A DNA stretch of 64,000 bases from an uncultured Clostridia bacterium (GTDB lineage: Bacteria > Bacillota > Clostridia > Christensenellales > UBA3700), in contig CAMXSN010000002.1 of the NCBI GenBank assembly GCA_947246685.1, forward strand, positions 271,485-335,484, in the 5' to 3' direction. How positions within the stretch are numbered: position 1 is the stretch's first letter; the number at the start of each line of letters is the position of its first letter. The notes under the pieces were generated by a model. It worked only from the letters and a program-made list of their open reading frames with translations. It had not been told where the DNA came from and did no database searches. This document shows positions 26,396 to 34,905 of the stretch, in pieces. Both the position numbers and the translations under genes were made by a program.

Positions 26396-26839
26396 ATGAA
26401 ACTTTCGTCCAAAGCAAGATACGGACTCAAAGCTATGTGCTATATGGCGGAACGCTACGGCGACGGCGTGGCAAGCCTGCCCGTTATGTCGCAGAGCATA
26501 GGCGTGAGCGAAAAATATCTCGAACAGTTGATATCGTCGCTGAGAAAAGCCTCGCTTGTCGAGGCGGTGCGCGGAGCAAACGGGGGGTATTATCTGTCCA
26601 AAAGTCCCGAGCAGATCAGCGTGGGCGAGATACTTCGCGTGCTTGAAGACGGGCTTGTCATAATCGACTGTTTGTCGGGCGAGTGCGACAGCAAGTGCGG
26701 CTGTTCGTCCAATCCGTGCGAGAGCGACGGCAAATGCAACTGTTCTACGTACAACGTGTGGAACAGACTTTACGAGGCGATTAACTCCTGTCTCGACGGC
26801 ATGGATCTTGCTAGTTTGATCAATCAAAAAGAGGTGTGA
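26396..26839 (+). CDS. iscR: Rrf2 family Fe-S cluster regulator IscR
   Basis: A 147-residue winged-helix regulator. The DNA-binding part shows LSSKARYGLKAMCYMAERYG and SEKYLEQLISSLRKA with RGANGGYYL of the wing. The C-terminal half has an expanded Cys cluster, seven cysteines between about residues 94 and 121, giving ample ligands for a [2Fe-2S] cluster (IscR normally uses three Cys and one His). It heads an iscR-iscS-iscU unit, which makes IscR more likely than CymR. Ribosome site GGGGATTGG. Confidence 0.9.
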   Translation: MKLSSKARYGLKAMCYMAERYGDGVASLPVMSQSIGVSEKYLEQLISSLRKASLVEAVRGANGGYYLSKSPEQISVGEILRVLEDGLVIIDCLSGECDSKCGCSSNPCESDGKCNCSTYNVWNRLYEAINSCLDGMDLASLINQKEV

Positions 26840-26840
26840 T

Positions 26841-28037
26841 ATGCAACAAAGACGCATTTATCTTGACAATTCGGCGACTACTTATACCGACGAAAGGGTG
26901 CTGCAAGAAATGCTTCCTTATTTCGGACAAGTCTACGGCAACGCGTCGTCTCAGCATTTTTTCGGAAGAGACGCATTAAAGGCCGTAGATAAGGCGAGAG
27001 AGAAAATCGCGGCGGCGATCGGATGCAAGCCGAGCGAAATTTATTTTACGTCGGGCGGCACAGAGAGCGACAACTGGGCTATAAAAGGACTTGCCCATGC
27101 GAGAGCCGACAGAGGCAGACATATAATCACCACGTCGATAGAACACCCCGCGGTTATGAAGACGTGCGCGGCGCTTGAGAAAGAGGGATTTGAGGTCACG
27201 TATCTTCCCGTAGATAGCGAGGGTATAATCAGTCTCGACGAATTGGAAAAGTCAATCAGAAAAGACACCGTGCTGATAAGCGTGATGATTGCCAACAACG
27301 AGATGGGCGCGATACAGCCGTTTAGGCAGATAGGCGAAATTGCCAAAAAGCACTCGGTGATTTTCCATACCGACGCGGTGCAGGCCGTGGGCAACGTGCC
27401 GATAGACGTGGTCAAAGACAACATAGACATGCTGTCGATGAGCGCGCACAAATTCTACGGACCTAAGGGCGTAGGCGTGCTGTATAAGAAAAACGGATTG
27501 AAGATCGGCAGGTTTATGGACGGTGGAGAGCAGGAAAGAAATATGCGCGCTTCCACGCTCAACACACCCGCTATCGTAGGAATGGGCAAGGCTATAGAAA
27601 TAGCAGTCGCGGATATGACGGAAAACAACGCTCATATATCCGCGCTCCGAGATTATTTTGTGTCGCAGGTATTGGAGAAGATAGATCATATATATTTCAA
27701 CGGTCCAAAAGATATGAGCAAGCGTCTGCCGTCCAACGCCAATTTCAGCTTTGAATATATCGAGGGAGAGTCGATACTGATGCTCCTAGATATGGCAGGC
27801 ATAGCGGTGTCGAGCGGATCGGCGTGTTCGTCGGGCTCGTTGGAACCGTCCTACGTATTGCTGTCGGTGGGCGTCCCGATAGAGGTTGCTCACGGCTCGA
27901 TAAGATTTTCTTTCGGCAAAAACAACACTGTCGAAGAGGTCGATTACACTGTCAAAGTGCTAGTCGACACGGTCAATAAACTCAGAGAAATTTCGCCGCT
28001 TTTCAAGAGCGTAAAAGGAGAAAGTAAGTATGTATAA
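26841..28037 (+). CDS. iscS: Cysteine desulfurase (IscS/NifS family)
   Basis: PLP-dependent sulfur donor for Fe-S assembly, 398 residues. YLDNSATT at the start, the PLP lysine in SAHKFYGPKG, and the catalytic-loop Cys in GSACSSGSLEPS are visible. It starts one base after iscR and overlaps iscU by 8 bases, so desulfurase and scaffold are made together. Confidence 0.97.
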   Translation: MQQRRIYLDNSATTYTDERVLQEMLPYFGQVYGNASSQHFFGRDALKAVDKAREKIAAAIGCKPSEIYFTSGGTESDNWAIKGLAHARADRGRHIITTSIEHPAVMKTCAALEKEGFEVTYLPVDSEGIISLDELEKSIRKDTVLISVMIANNEMGAIQPFRQIGEIAKKHSVIFHTDAVQAVGNVPIDVVKDNIDMLSMSAHKFYGPKGVGVLYKKNGLKIGRFMDGGEQERNMRASTLNTPAIVGMGKAIEIAVADMTENNAHISALRDYFVSQVLEKIDHIYFNGPKDMSKRLPSNANFSFEYIEGESILMLLDMAGIAVSSGSACSSGSLEPSYVLLSVGVPIEVAHGSIRFSFGKNNTVEEVDYTVKVLVDTVNKLREISPLFKSVKGESKYV

Positions 28038-28401
28038 CGATAAAGTCAGAGAAGCTTTTGCAAATCCCAAGAACGTGGGATTTATCGAAGACGCCGACGG
28101 CGTGGGAAAAGTCGGCAACGCCGCTTGCGGTGATATAATGGAGATCAGTCTTAAGATCAAAGACGACGTAATTGTCGACGCCAAATTCAGGACGTTTGGA
28201 TGCGCGGCGGCAATCGCTACGAGTTCGACGGCTACCGAGATGGTCAAAGGCAAGACGTTGGACGAAGCGTTAAATCTCACTAACGCCGAGGTGGTAGAGG
28301 AACTCGAAGGTTTGCCTCCGCAGAAAATTCATTGTTCGGTGCTTGCCGAAGAGGCAATCAAAGAAGCCATCAACGATTACAGAAGCAAGCGCGGCAAATG
28401 A
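28030..28401 (+). CDS. iscU: Fe-S cluster scaffold IscU/NifU N-terminal type
   Basis: A 123-residue scaffold on which [2Fe-2S]/[4Fe-4S] clusters form. The three ligand cysteines are in NAACGDIM, RTFGCAAA and KIHCSVLAEEAI, with the conserved Asp right after the first Cys. The RBS AAAGGAGAAAG lies inside the end of iscS. No hscA/hscB or ferredoxin follow, as in the minimal clostridial nifS-nifU pair. Confidence 0.95.
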   Translation: MYNDKVREAFANPKNVGFIEDADGVGKVGNAACGDIMEISLKIKDDVIVDAKFRTFGCAAAIATSSTATEMVKGKTLDEALNLTNAEVVEELEGLPPQKIHCSVLAEEAIKEAINDYRSKRGK

Positions 28402-28504
28402 TCGCCTTATAGCAGCCGTCCCAAAAATTGCCACAGGATTAAGCCCAAAAAAACATATATATTTCCCTTATGCGTACACAATATTTGCAGGGAGGTGATT
28501 GTAT

Positions 28505-28642
28505 ATGATGAAATTCGGTTTAATGCTCGGCTTCGGCGCGGGCGTAATGACCGCCATCGTTGCCGGCGCTAAGCTCAAATCGAGCATGGTTGAAAAAGGC
28601 AAGAAAGCGATCAAAGACAAGATTATCAAAGTTCTCGATTAA
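28505..28642 (+). CDS. 45-residue single-span membrane protein
   Basis: A short gene with an almost perfect ribosome site (GGAGGTGATT, 5 bases before ATG). The product has a Gly/Met/Ala-rich hydrophobic stretch (about residues 4-22, FGLMLGFGAGVMTAIVAG) and a Lys-rich amphipathic tail to residue 45 ending VLD. It recalls small YtxH-like membrane proteins, but the family is not certain. A strong hairpin terminator follows, supporting that it is expressed. It lies 103 bases after iscU. Confidence 0.7.
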   Translation: MMKFGLMLGFGAGVMTAIVAGAKLKSSMVEKGKKAIKDKIIKVLD

Positions 28643-28670
28643 GAGAAATAATGCAGAACTTTTACCTTAC

Positions 28671-28711
28671 CGCCGCGCGGAATCATCGAATTCCGCGCGG
28701 CGCGTATTTTT
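28671..28711 (+). terminator. Terminator after the 45-residue protein gene
   Basis: A perfect 13-bp GC-rich inverted repeat (28671-28683 with 28690-28702, loop CATCGA), then ATTTTTA a few bases on. Confidence 0.8.
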
Positions 28712-28808
28712 ATCGCGGTTGATGCGGAAAGTTATCTTAATCCATTAGTATTAATACTTCAATAATCATGCTCCGCGGCGCCGTAAATAATTACAAACGA
28801 TAAAAAAC

Positions 28809-28837
28809 TTGCACAATTTTGCAGGATTGTGTATAAT
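28809..28837 (+). promoter_or_regulatory. Promoter of the transglutaminase-like surface gene
   Basis: TTGCAC (28809-28814), a 17-base spacer and a perfect TATAAT (28832-28837), 29 bases before the ATG. Confidence 0.7.
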
Positions 28838-28866
28838 ATGAAAAATAAAAAGTTATTGGAGGTTTT

Positions 28867-31800
28867 ATGAAATCTTTAACAAAGCGCGTAGGCGTTTTGA
28901 CAACGGTGATTGCCATAGCGGTTCTGATGCTTGTCGGGTCTTGCTTGGCGTTCGGATATACCGATATAGCCGATGCCGATACAGACTACGCGTATAAGTA
29001 TTTTTATAATCATATAAAGATCGATACCATTGCCGAGAGATTCTATAAGGCGTTCGAGAAGCTTGCCGCCGACGGCGAATTGAAAAAGGGCAAACTTCAA
29101 TACGATCTGCTCGCCAACAAAGTGGCGACCTTGGACGAAGTCAAAGCTTACGTCAACGGGGCGGACAACAATAGATTTGCGAAGTCTTACGGTATGGCGC
29201 GCGACGCGTTTTATATGGATCATCCCGATCTGTTCTACGTCGAATTATTTTCCACGTCTATCACTGCGGGCAAGCAGGGCGACGAATACGTAGCTTATCT
29301 TGATTCGAGCAGAGCGGTAACGATGTATAAAGGCGCAAGCATCAACAGCGAAGCGTCCGTCAATCAGGCTATAGAGAAATACAACGCCGAAATTGACAAG
29401 ATTGTCAACGGCGCAAAAGGCTTGACTAGCGTCAAAGAAAAGATAGAATACGTCAATAAATACATATGCGACAATAATAAATACGGCTTTGGCACCGAAG
29501 TCAAAGGCGATCGCAACGTAGATACGCCCAAAGCTCAATTTATACACACGTCATACGGAGCATTAGTCAACAAAGAGTCGGTGTGCGAGGGTTATGCAAA
29601 GAGTTTTAAGGCGGTCATGGATCGTTTGGGAATTCCTTGTGTGTGCGTTGCGGGCTATGCTTCGGCGTCAAAAGGCAGTGACAATCTTCAACCGCACATG
29701 TGGAATTACGTGCAGGTCGAGGATATGTGGTATGCGGTAGACGTCACTTATAATTCGGCGTCTTCGAGCAATCCTTGGATGCTGTTGGGCGGTCAGGAGA
29801 TGTTTGAAACGCACGTTGAAGACGGTTCGGTATCTTCTTCGGGATACGAATTGCGTTATCCTATGTTGAAACCTTACAATTACGGCATTGACGATGATGA
29901 CAACGGAATGAGCGTAATAGGTTCTTATACCGATACAAATAATCAGGGCAAGACTTTGACCGTTGCCGTATCTTACGAAGGCAAAGGCGCTCTCAAACTT
30001 GAGGAAGAAGGCAAGTATCTCGCATTTAGTTTTGGCGTACGCGACGGCAACAAAGAAACCGTGTGGTCTCCTTGGACGAATGTCATTGCTGTCAACCAAG
30101 CGGCAAAAGAAATTACGGGTATTGATCTTTATCCAATATCCGATGTGGAGACAACGATAAGGGGTATCGGCACGGATGTCGAATATATTAAGTTTACGGT
30201 GATAAAACGCGCTCCCGACAGCATAGGCGATATGTATACCGGAGATTTTCTTGTAACTTACGATCCTGCCAAACTTACGGACGATGACTTTTTGTGTCAA
30301 CCGACTACGCCTTATCGCAACGAGGGATACGGATCGTACAGTCCTTCGCCCGGAGCGGCGGGAACGTATCCGTCCAATTCCGGCGATTTGCCCGTAGACA
30401 GAACATATAATATAAGAATAGTGTACAACACCACGCTTGAGCTTGACGCGGGATATACCAAAGATCAAGTTAAGTTGGATTACTATACGTCGCGCGGCAA
30501 CGACACAATAAAAGATCATGCCGTGATAACCGATTTTGCATGGGACGGCGACAAGACTATCACGTTTACGCTGACGCCTAGCAGAATGTATATCCATAAT
30601 CTCGCAGTATACTATTTTACTCCTGTGGGGCTCGTGGGCGCAAAATCAAAGAAGATTCCCGATCCCGTAAGTTACACGTTTGGCGGAAAGAACGTTGTGT
30701 GCAGCAAAATTTTCAATGACGGCAGACTGTATATGAACGTATTCGGAGCGCCTAATTTATTGGACAACTCGGACGTTTCCGTCAAGGATTTTAAGGACGA
30801 AAACGGCAAATACTTTGCCGAGAGTCAGCGCAGCCAACTGATGCTTGTGGCAAGTAAGCCGTCTGCGGACAGAGAGCAGGAAATGAACGACGTCCTCGCA
30901 AATAAGACGGGAGTTAAGGACGACGAAATCGTAACTTCCGCCACTTATGAGATAAACTTGCAGATTTGCGGCGTCGTGCAGAGAGTGCCCAACGGCAGCT
31001 ATATGCAGGTGGCGTTTGGATTCCCCGAAGGTTACAGCCCCGACGACGCTGGCACGACCTTCAAAATATATCACTACAAGCACGACAGCGCGGGCAAAAT
31101 AACGGGCGTTGAAGAAATTCCCGTCATAGTGACGCAATACGGACTTATCGCCAAGGTTGAGAGTTTTAGCCCGTTTATGATAGCTCAGATCAAAAATAGC
31201 AGTCCGGCTGTCAGCGAAAGCACGGCTACCAACGTATATGCATATGTCAACGGCGAAGTGGGCGGCAAGGTTACTTCTGCAGGTAAGAGCGGTATCACGC
31301 AGGTAAGCGGCGACAGTATCACCTACAATATCACTCCCGACAGAGGATATGCAATAGCATACGTGCGTCTCAACGGCAAAGTCGTCGATGCAGAAAAATA
31401 TAAGAGCGGCAAACTTACGCTTGCAAAAGCCGATATCCAATCCGGCAATACGCTCGAAGTCAAATTCATGGCGCAAGAATACGCAAATAAATATATCGAT
31501 CAAGGTTTGTCGATTTCATTTAACGGCGAAGTCACGAATTCTTTCGGAGTAGCAGTTATTGAGCAAGCCGATCCCAAGACCAACGTGGCGGGCATAGCAA
31601 TCGGATGTTCTGTCGCTGTTGTGGTGGTTGCGGTAGCGGCACTCGTAGTATGGTTTGTCATGAAGAAAAAGAAAGAGCAGAACGCAGTCGTTGCCGTAAG
31701 CGCAAAATCGCAGGCTAATAAATCCTCCACGGCGACCAAAGCAACTGCGGCAAAGCAATCCAAACCGAGTTCGACAGTGGTCAAATCCACGACGGGCAAC

Positions 31801-32076
31801 GCTAAGACCTCTTCGTCTGCAAAGACGGCGACCACGGCTAAAGCGACTTCGACTGCAAAGAAAACTACGGCGACGACGGCAGGCAAAACCGCCGCAAGCA
31901 AAAATACGACGTCTGCAAGCAAAGCCACGGCAAGCAAGACTACGACGTCTGCAAGCAAAAATACGGCAAGTAAAACTAAAACTACGGCGGCTAAATCGAC
32001 AACAGCCAAGTCGACGAAAACCGCTGTCAAACCGTCGGCTAAATCGACAGCCGCTAAAGACGTCAAAAAGAAATAA
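28867..32076 (+). CDS. Surface transglutaminase-like protein with TM anchor and Lys/Ala/Thr-rich tail
   Basis: A 1069-residue exported protein. An N-terminal signal/anchor (about residues 12-32) is followed by a transglutaminase-like domain: Cys240 in SVCEGYAKSF, His277 in PHMWN and Asp292 in AVDVTYNS give the full triad, in the spacing of bacterial transglutaminase-like peptidase/crosslinker domains. Long beta-rich regions follow, then a repeat of the type GGKVTSAGKSGITQVSGDS...ITPDRGYAI (about 795-870), a membrane span at about 909-933 and a cytosolic tail of about 130 residues composed almost only of Lys, Ala, Thr and Ser with repeated ASK/TTAAK units, like a histone H1 tail. So the enzyme domain faces outside while the tail could bind nucleic acid or acidic partners inside. 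Ribosome site TTGGAGG. Function of the transglutaminase domain (crosslinking or proteolysis) is open. Confidence 0.8.
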   Translation: MKSLTKRVGVLTTVIAIAVLMLVGSCLAFGYTDIADADTDYAYKYFYNHIKIDTIAERFYKAFEKLAADGELKKGKLQYDLLANKVATLDEVKAYVNGADNNRFAKSYGMARDAFYMDHPDLFYVELFSTSITAGKQGDEYVAYLDSSRAVTMYKGASINSEASVNQAIEKYNAEIDKIVNGAKGLTSVKEKIEYVNKYICDNNKYGFGTEVKGDRNVDTPKAQFIHTSYGALVNKESVCEGYAKSFKAVMDRLGIPCVCVAGYASASKGSDNLQPHMWNYVQVEDMWYAVDVTYNSASSSNPWMLLGGQEMFETHVEDGSVSSSGYELRYPMLKPYNYGIDDDDNGMSVIGSYTDTNNQGKTLTVAVSYEGKGALKLEEEGKYLAFSFGVRDGNKETVWSPWTNVIAVNQAAKEITGIDLYPISDVETTIRGIGTDVEYIKFTVIKRAPDSIGDMYTGDFLVTYDPAKLTDDDFLCQPTTPYRNEGYGSYSPSPGAAGTYPSNSGDLPVDRTYNIRIVYNTTLELDAGYTKDQVKLDYYTSRGNDTIKDHAVITDFAWDGDKTITFTLTPSRMYIHNLAVYYFTPVGLVGAKSKKIPDPVSYTFGGKNVVCSKIFNDGRLYMNVFGAPNLLDNSDVSVKDFKDENGKYFAESQRSQLMLVASKPSADREQEMNDVLANKTGVKDDEIVTSATYEINLQICGVVQRVPNGSYMQVAFGFPEGYSPDDAGTTFKIYHYKHDSAGKITGVEEIPVIVTQYGLIAKVESFSPFMIAQIKNSSPAVSESTATNVYAYVNGEVGGKVTSAGKSGITQVSGDSITYNITPDRGYAIAYVRLNGKVVDAEKYKSGKLTLAKADIQSGNTLEVKFMAQEYANKYIDQGLSISFNGEVTNSFGVAVIEQADPKTNVAGIAIGCSVAVVVVAVAALVVWFVMKKKKEQNAVVAVSAKSQANKSSTATKATAAKQSKPSSTVVKSTTGNAKTSSSAKTATTAKATSTAKKTTATTAGKTAASKNTTSASKATASKTTTSASKNTASKTKTTAAKSTTAKSTKTAVKPSAKSTAAKDVKKK

Positions 32077-32106
32077 TACAAGGTTGCCTTTAATTGTCAA
32101 CTAATC

Positions 32107-32142
32107 AAGACCGACGGAAATAACTTCCGTCGGTCTTAATTT
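32107..32142 (+). terminator. Terminator after the transglutaminase-like gene
   Basis: A perfect 13-bp inverted repeat (32107-32119 with 32125-32137, five-base loop) around GACCGACGG, followed by AATTTA. The T-run is weak. Confidence 0.65.
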
Positions 32143-32154
32143 ACGTCGATTTAG

Positions 32155-32592
32155 CGGATTAGATATTTCGACTGCGCTCTGTTTTGCTTATGGTGATAGA
32201 TAATATCTAGGATATGTCATTTCGACCGTAGTGGAGAAATCTAATGAGTAAAAACTACTGATGAGATATTTCGACTGCGCTGTCGCTCCGCTCAATATGA
32301 CATAAAGGACATTTGGCAATTCAACTAAGATTGTCATTACTACCGCAAGTTTGTTTATTGACTTTTATTTTGTCATTCTGAGCGAAGTCGAAGAATCTCA
32401 ACCGATTAATATACCGATGAGATTTCTCCGCTACGGTCGAAATGACAAATGTAAACGGAATAGATGCTGACGCGATTGACGTTAATAGCATAACGTAGCA
32501 ATCGCTATTACGCTTGATTTAATGTCTATCAAAAGATGAAATTGCTCTCTCAACATACAAGATAACATGTAAGAAAACATGCAAGATACTTG
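32155..32592. repeat. Intergenic palindromic-repeat cluster 1
   Basis: This gene-free stretch holds units of a palindromic repeat family bounded by TGTCAT...ATGACA. One full unit is 32215-32302 (arms TGTCATTTCGACCGTAGTGG and the complement of CCGCTCAATATGACA), another is 32371-32447. A 77-bp spacer (about 32301-32377) recurs at 42239-42315. The second unit is the start of a 218-bp segment repeated downstream of fic. No reading frame here looks coding. Confidence 0.8.
32371..32588 (+). repeat. 218-bp direct repeat flanking fic, copy 1
   Basis: By eye identical to 34035-34252 over the full 218 bases. It consists of a 77-bp palindromic unit (TGTCATTCTGAGCG to GGTCGAAATGACA), a 47-bp module (32463-32509) and a unique tail ending ACATGCAAGATA. 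The fic promoter begins two bases after this copy. Confidence 0.9.
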
Positions 32593-32618
32593 ACAATTTT
32601 GGTTATAATTTCTATACT
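32590..32618 (+). promoter_or_regulatory. Promoter of fic
   Basis: TTGACA (32590-32595), a 17-base spacer and TATACT (32613-32618), directly at the inner edge of the first 218-bp repeat and 30 bases before the ATG. Confidence 0.65.
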
Positions 32619-32647
32619 TAATAAAAGGATTACAAGAGGAATTGAAT

Positions 32648-33634
32648 ATGGAGAATTACGTGCCGCCTTACGAAATAAATGACGAGATGTTGGACTTGGT
32701 TGCGCGGATAACCGAAAAGCTAGGACAGCTCAACGGTGTAAGCGCGTTGGAAAAGTTGCCTAAATTACGCCGTGTAAGCAGGATAAGTTCGATATATTCG
32801 ACACTTGCGATCGAGAATAATAAATTATCAGTCGGGCAGGTAACCGACGTGATTGACGGCAAGAGAGTACTTGGTTTTCAAGAAGACGTTTTGGCTGTGA
32901 AAAATGCTATTAGCGCATACAAACTTTTGAAGGATATAGATCCATATTCAATAGATGATTTGCTAAAAGTTCACGGCGTTATGATGCAAGGATTGGTAAG
33001 CGAAGCCGGAAAGATAAGGACAGGACAAGTCGGGGTCTACAACGGCGAAGGCGAGGTTATTCATATTGCGCCGTCTGCGGAAATGGTTTCGCCGTTAATA
33101 TATAGGTTGTTGGATTGGGCTAAGACGTCCAAAGCTAATATGTTGATAAAATCAAGCGTATTCCATTATGAGTTTGAATTTATTCATCCTTTTCGTGACG
33201 GCAACGGAAGAATGGGGCGATTGTGGCAGAGCGTAATGCTTTCTTGTTGGAAACCTATTTTTGAATGGATACCCATAGAGAGCATAATCAAAGAAAATCA
33301 GCAAGAATATTATAAGGCGATTGCTTTGTCGACAAGTCAGGGAAGATCTGATAAATTTATTTTGTTTATGTTGAGTGTGATAGATAAAGCAATTCAACAT
33401 ATAGTCGTGGATACTCAAAATCATATCAATCATATAAACAATCAAGTTGCCGCATTAATGGGCGTAATCGAGAGTTATCCGCAATCGGCAAGCGAATTAA
33501 TGGCAAAACTTGATCTCAAATCCAAAGACAATTTCAGAAAGAATTATCTGTATCCGGCAATAGAATCCGGTCTTATCGAAATGACGGATAAAAACAAACC
33601 TACCAGTAGAAATCAAAGATATTTCAAGATTTAG
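32648..33634 (+). CDS. fic: Class II Fic family protein with C-terminal winged helix
   Basis: A 328-residue Fic protein, a predicted AMP-transferase of target proteins. The active-site motif HPFRDGNGRMGR is at residues 180-191 with catalytic His180. The N-terminal inhibitory helix motif TLAIEN (Thr52, Glu56, Asn57; consensus S/TxxxE-G/N) puts it in class II, where the inhibitor lies in the same chain. Residues about 270-328 look like a winged helix (YPQSASELMAKLDLKSKDNF), often seen in such Fic proteins and possibly used for autoregulation. AGAGGAA precedes the ATG at 32648; a TTG six bases earlier is less likely. No antitoxin gene is adjacent, as expected for class II. The gene is enclosed by two identical 218-bp direct repeats. 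Confidence 0.93.
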   Translation: MENYVPPYEINDEMLDLVARITEKLGQLNGVSALEKLPKLRRVSRISSIYSTLAIENNKLSVGQVTDVIDGKRVLGFQEDVLAVKNAISAYKLLKDIDPYSIDDLLKVHGVMMQGLVSEAGKIRTGQVGVYNGEGEVIHIAPSAEMVSPLIYRLLDWAKTSKANMLIKSSVFHYEFEFIHPFRDGNGRMGRLWQSVMLSCWKPIFEWIPIESIIKENQQEYYKAIALSTSQGRSDKFILFMLSVIDKAIQHIVVDTQNHINHINNQVAALMGVIESYPQSASELMAKLDLKSKDNFRKNYLYPAIESGLIEMTDKNKPTSRNQRYFKI

Positions 33635-33686
33635 TGTCGGTTAAGCGGTTGAGATTCTTCGACTACGCATACGCTACACTCAGAAT

Positions 33687-33830
33687 GACAAGTGCGTAAT
33701 CTCGCCTTTTGACAGGCAAGTGTATTTATAACAAATAAACTTGCCGTATTATCAGTCGGATTACTCCCTTCCGCCCAAACGAAAATGCCGCTTCGCTTGC
33801 ATTTTGGCGGTCTTTGTTAAGCGGTTGAGA
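33687..33830 (+). repeat. 144-bp direct repeat, copy 1
   Basis: Matches 42436-42579 at about 136 of 144 positions by eye. It contains a hairpin around GGCAAGT...ACTTGCC and the CCGCCCAAACGAAAATG...CATTTTGGCGG inverted repeat (33771-33810), which also occurs at 42025-42064 and, more diverged, near 40530-40570. Confidence 0.85.
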
Positions 33831-34034
33831 TTCTTCGATTCCGCATACGCTACACTCAGAATGACGGATTATATCTGAGATATGTCATTTCGACCGCAGT
33901 GGAGAAATCTAATCAGTATAAACTACTGTTGAGATATTTCGACTGCGCTATAGCTCCGCTCAATATGACAGGACCTATTAGTTAAGTATCTTAGATAAGA
34001 AGAACTATTCTAGTTTACTAACAAATATGTACTA

Positions 34035-34252
34035 TGTCATTCTGAGCGAAGTCGAAGAATCTCAACCGATTAATATACCGATGAGATTTCTCCGCTACGG
34101 TCGAAATGACAAATGTAAACGGAATAGATGCTGACGCGATTGACGTTAATAGCATAACGTAGCAATCGCTATTACGCTTGATTTAATGTCTATCAAAAGA
34201 TGAAATTGCTCTCTCAACATACAAGATAACATGTAAGAAAACATGCAAGATA
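34035..34252 (+). repeat. 218-bp direct repeat flanking fic, copy 2
   Basis: Second copy of the 32371-32588 segment in the same orientation, starting 400 bases after the fic stop. The identity extends over palindromic unit, 47-bp module and tail, so the pair is a recent duplication or a product of recombination. Confidence 0.9.
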
Positions 34253-34730
34253 TTCGTAACTTGGCTGTCGGGACGCGGCGCAGTCACCAAACATAATGTA
34301 AAAGAATAATAAAAAGTGGACGAAAAAAGGCGAAAAATAGGAAAAATTTTACAAAAACTCTCGATTAAGCCTTGCCAAGACATATTTATTGATGTAAAAT
34401 GAAAATGCATAAGTGTCATTATTGGCGCTATGTTCTGTCTACAACGGAATAAGCGGAATAGATTCTTAGCATGACAAACGTAAGCGGACGAGATATTTCG
34501 ACTGCGTTACACTTCGCTCAATATGACAGAACTTATTAGTTAAGCACTTAGATAAGAATAACTAGTCTAGTTCAACTAAAAAAATTAATGTCACCCTGAG
34601 CGAAACGCAGTGAAGTCGAATGGGTCTCAACATATTAATAAAATGATGAGATTTCTCCGCTACGGTCGAAATGACATATCTCAGATATAATCTGTCATTC
34701 TGAGCGTAGTCGCATTAAGCGATGCGACGG

Positions 34731-34777
34731 AATAGCGATTGCTACGTTATGCTATTAACGTCAATCGCGTCAGCATC
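34731..34777 (-). repeat. 47-bp module, inverted copy
   Basis: Exact reverse complement of 32463-32509 and 34127-34173 (AATAGCGATTGCTACG to GCGTCAGCATC). It is joined to the arm TGTCATTCTGAGCGTAGTCG. Confidence 0.85.
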
Positions 34778-34852
34778 TCAACCGATTAATATAATAACAA
34801 TAATATCTCAAAAGAAATACTCAATTCAACTTTTGAGAAAGATAAAGTGGAG

Positions 34853-34894
34853 CCGCGCATAAGAAGCGGAAGCTCGTTTCGATAGGGGAACGAG
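34853..34894 (+). promoter_or_regulatory. Leader hairpins before the large surface gene
   Basis: CCGC...GCGG (34853-34869) and CTCGTT with a ten-base loop then AACGAG (34873-34894) form two adjacent hairpins; the second touches the GAGAGGTGA ribosome site. This could couple translation to a ligand, protein or temperature, or simply be structure. It does not match a riboswitch I know. Confidence 0.4.
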
Positions 34895-34905
34895 AGGTGA
34901 ATGAT

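Larger units (their letters stand above)
33640..34800. repeat. Intergenic palindromic-repeat cluster 2
   Basis: About 1.2 kb without a credible gene between fic and the large surface gene. It holds the 144-bp repeat (33687-33830), a palindromic unit at 33883-33970, the second 218-bp copy (34035-34252), a partial GATATTTCGACTGCGTTACA unit near 34490, inverted arms near 34648-34675, and an inverted copy of the 47-bp module (34731-34777). Units lie in both orientations and are partly nested. Confidence 0.8.

Noticed and set aside
31500..32100. Two minus-strand frames over the Lys/Ala/Thr tail of the transglutaminase-like gene
   Set aside because: Their Leu/Val/Ala- or Arg/Cys-rich translations are the complement of the repetitive tail, not membrane proteins.
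34183..34419. 78-codon minus-strand frame in repeat cluster 2
   Set aside because: Begins inside the 218-bp repeat, and the copy of that repeat at 32371 does not keep the frame.
32155..34800. CRISPR array
   Set aside because: Repeats are palindromic, irregularly spaced, in both orientations and of different lengths; no cas genes nearby.
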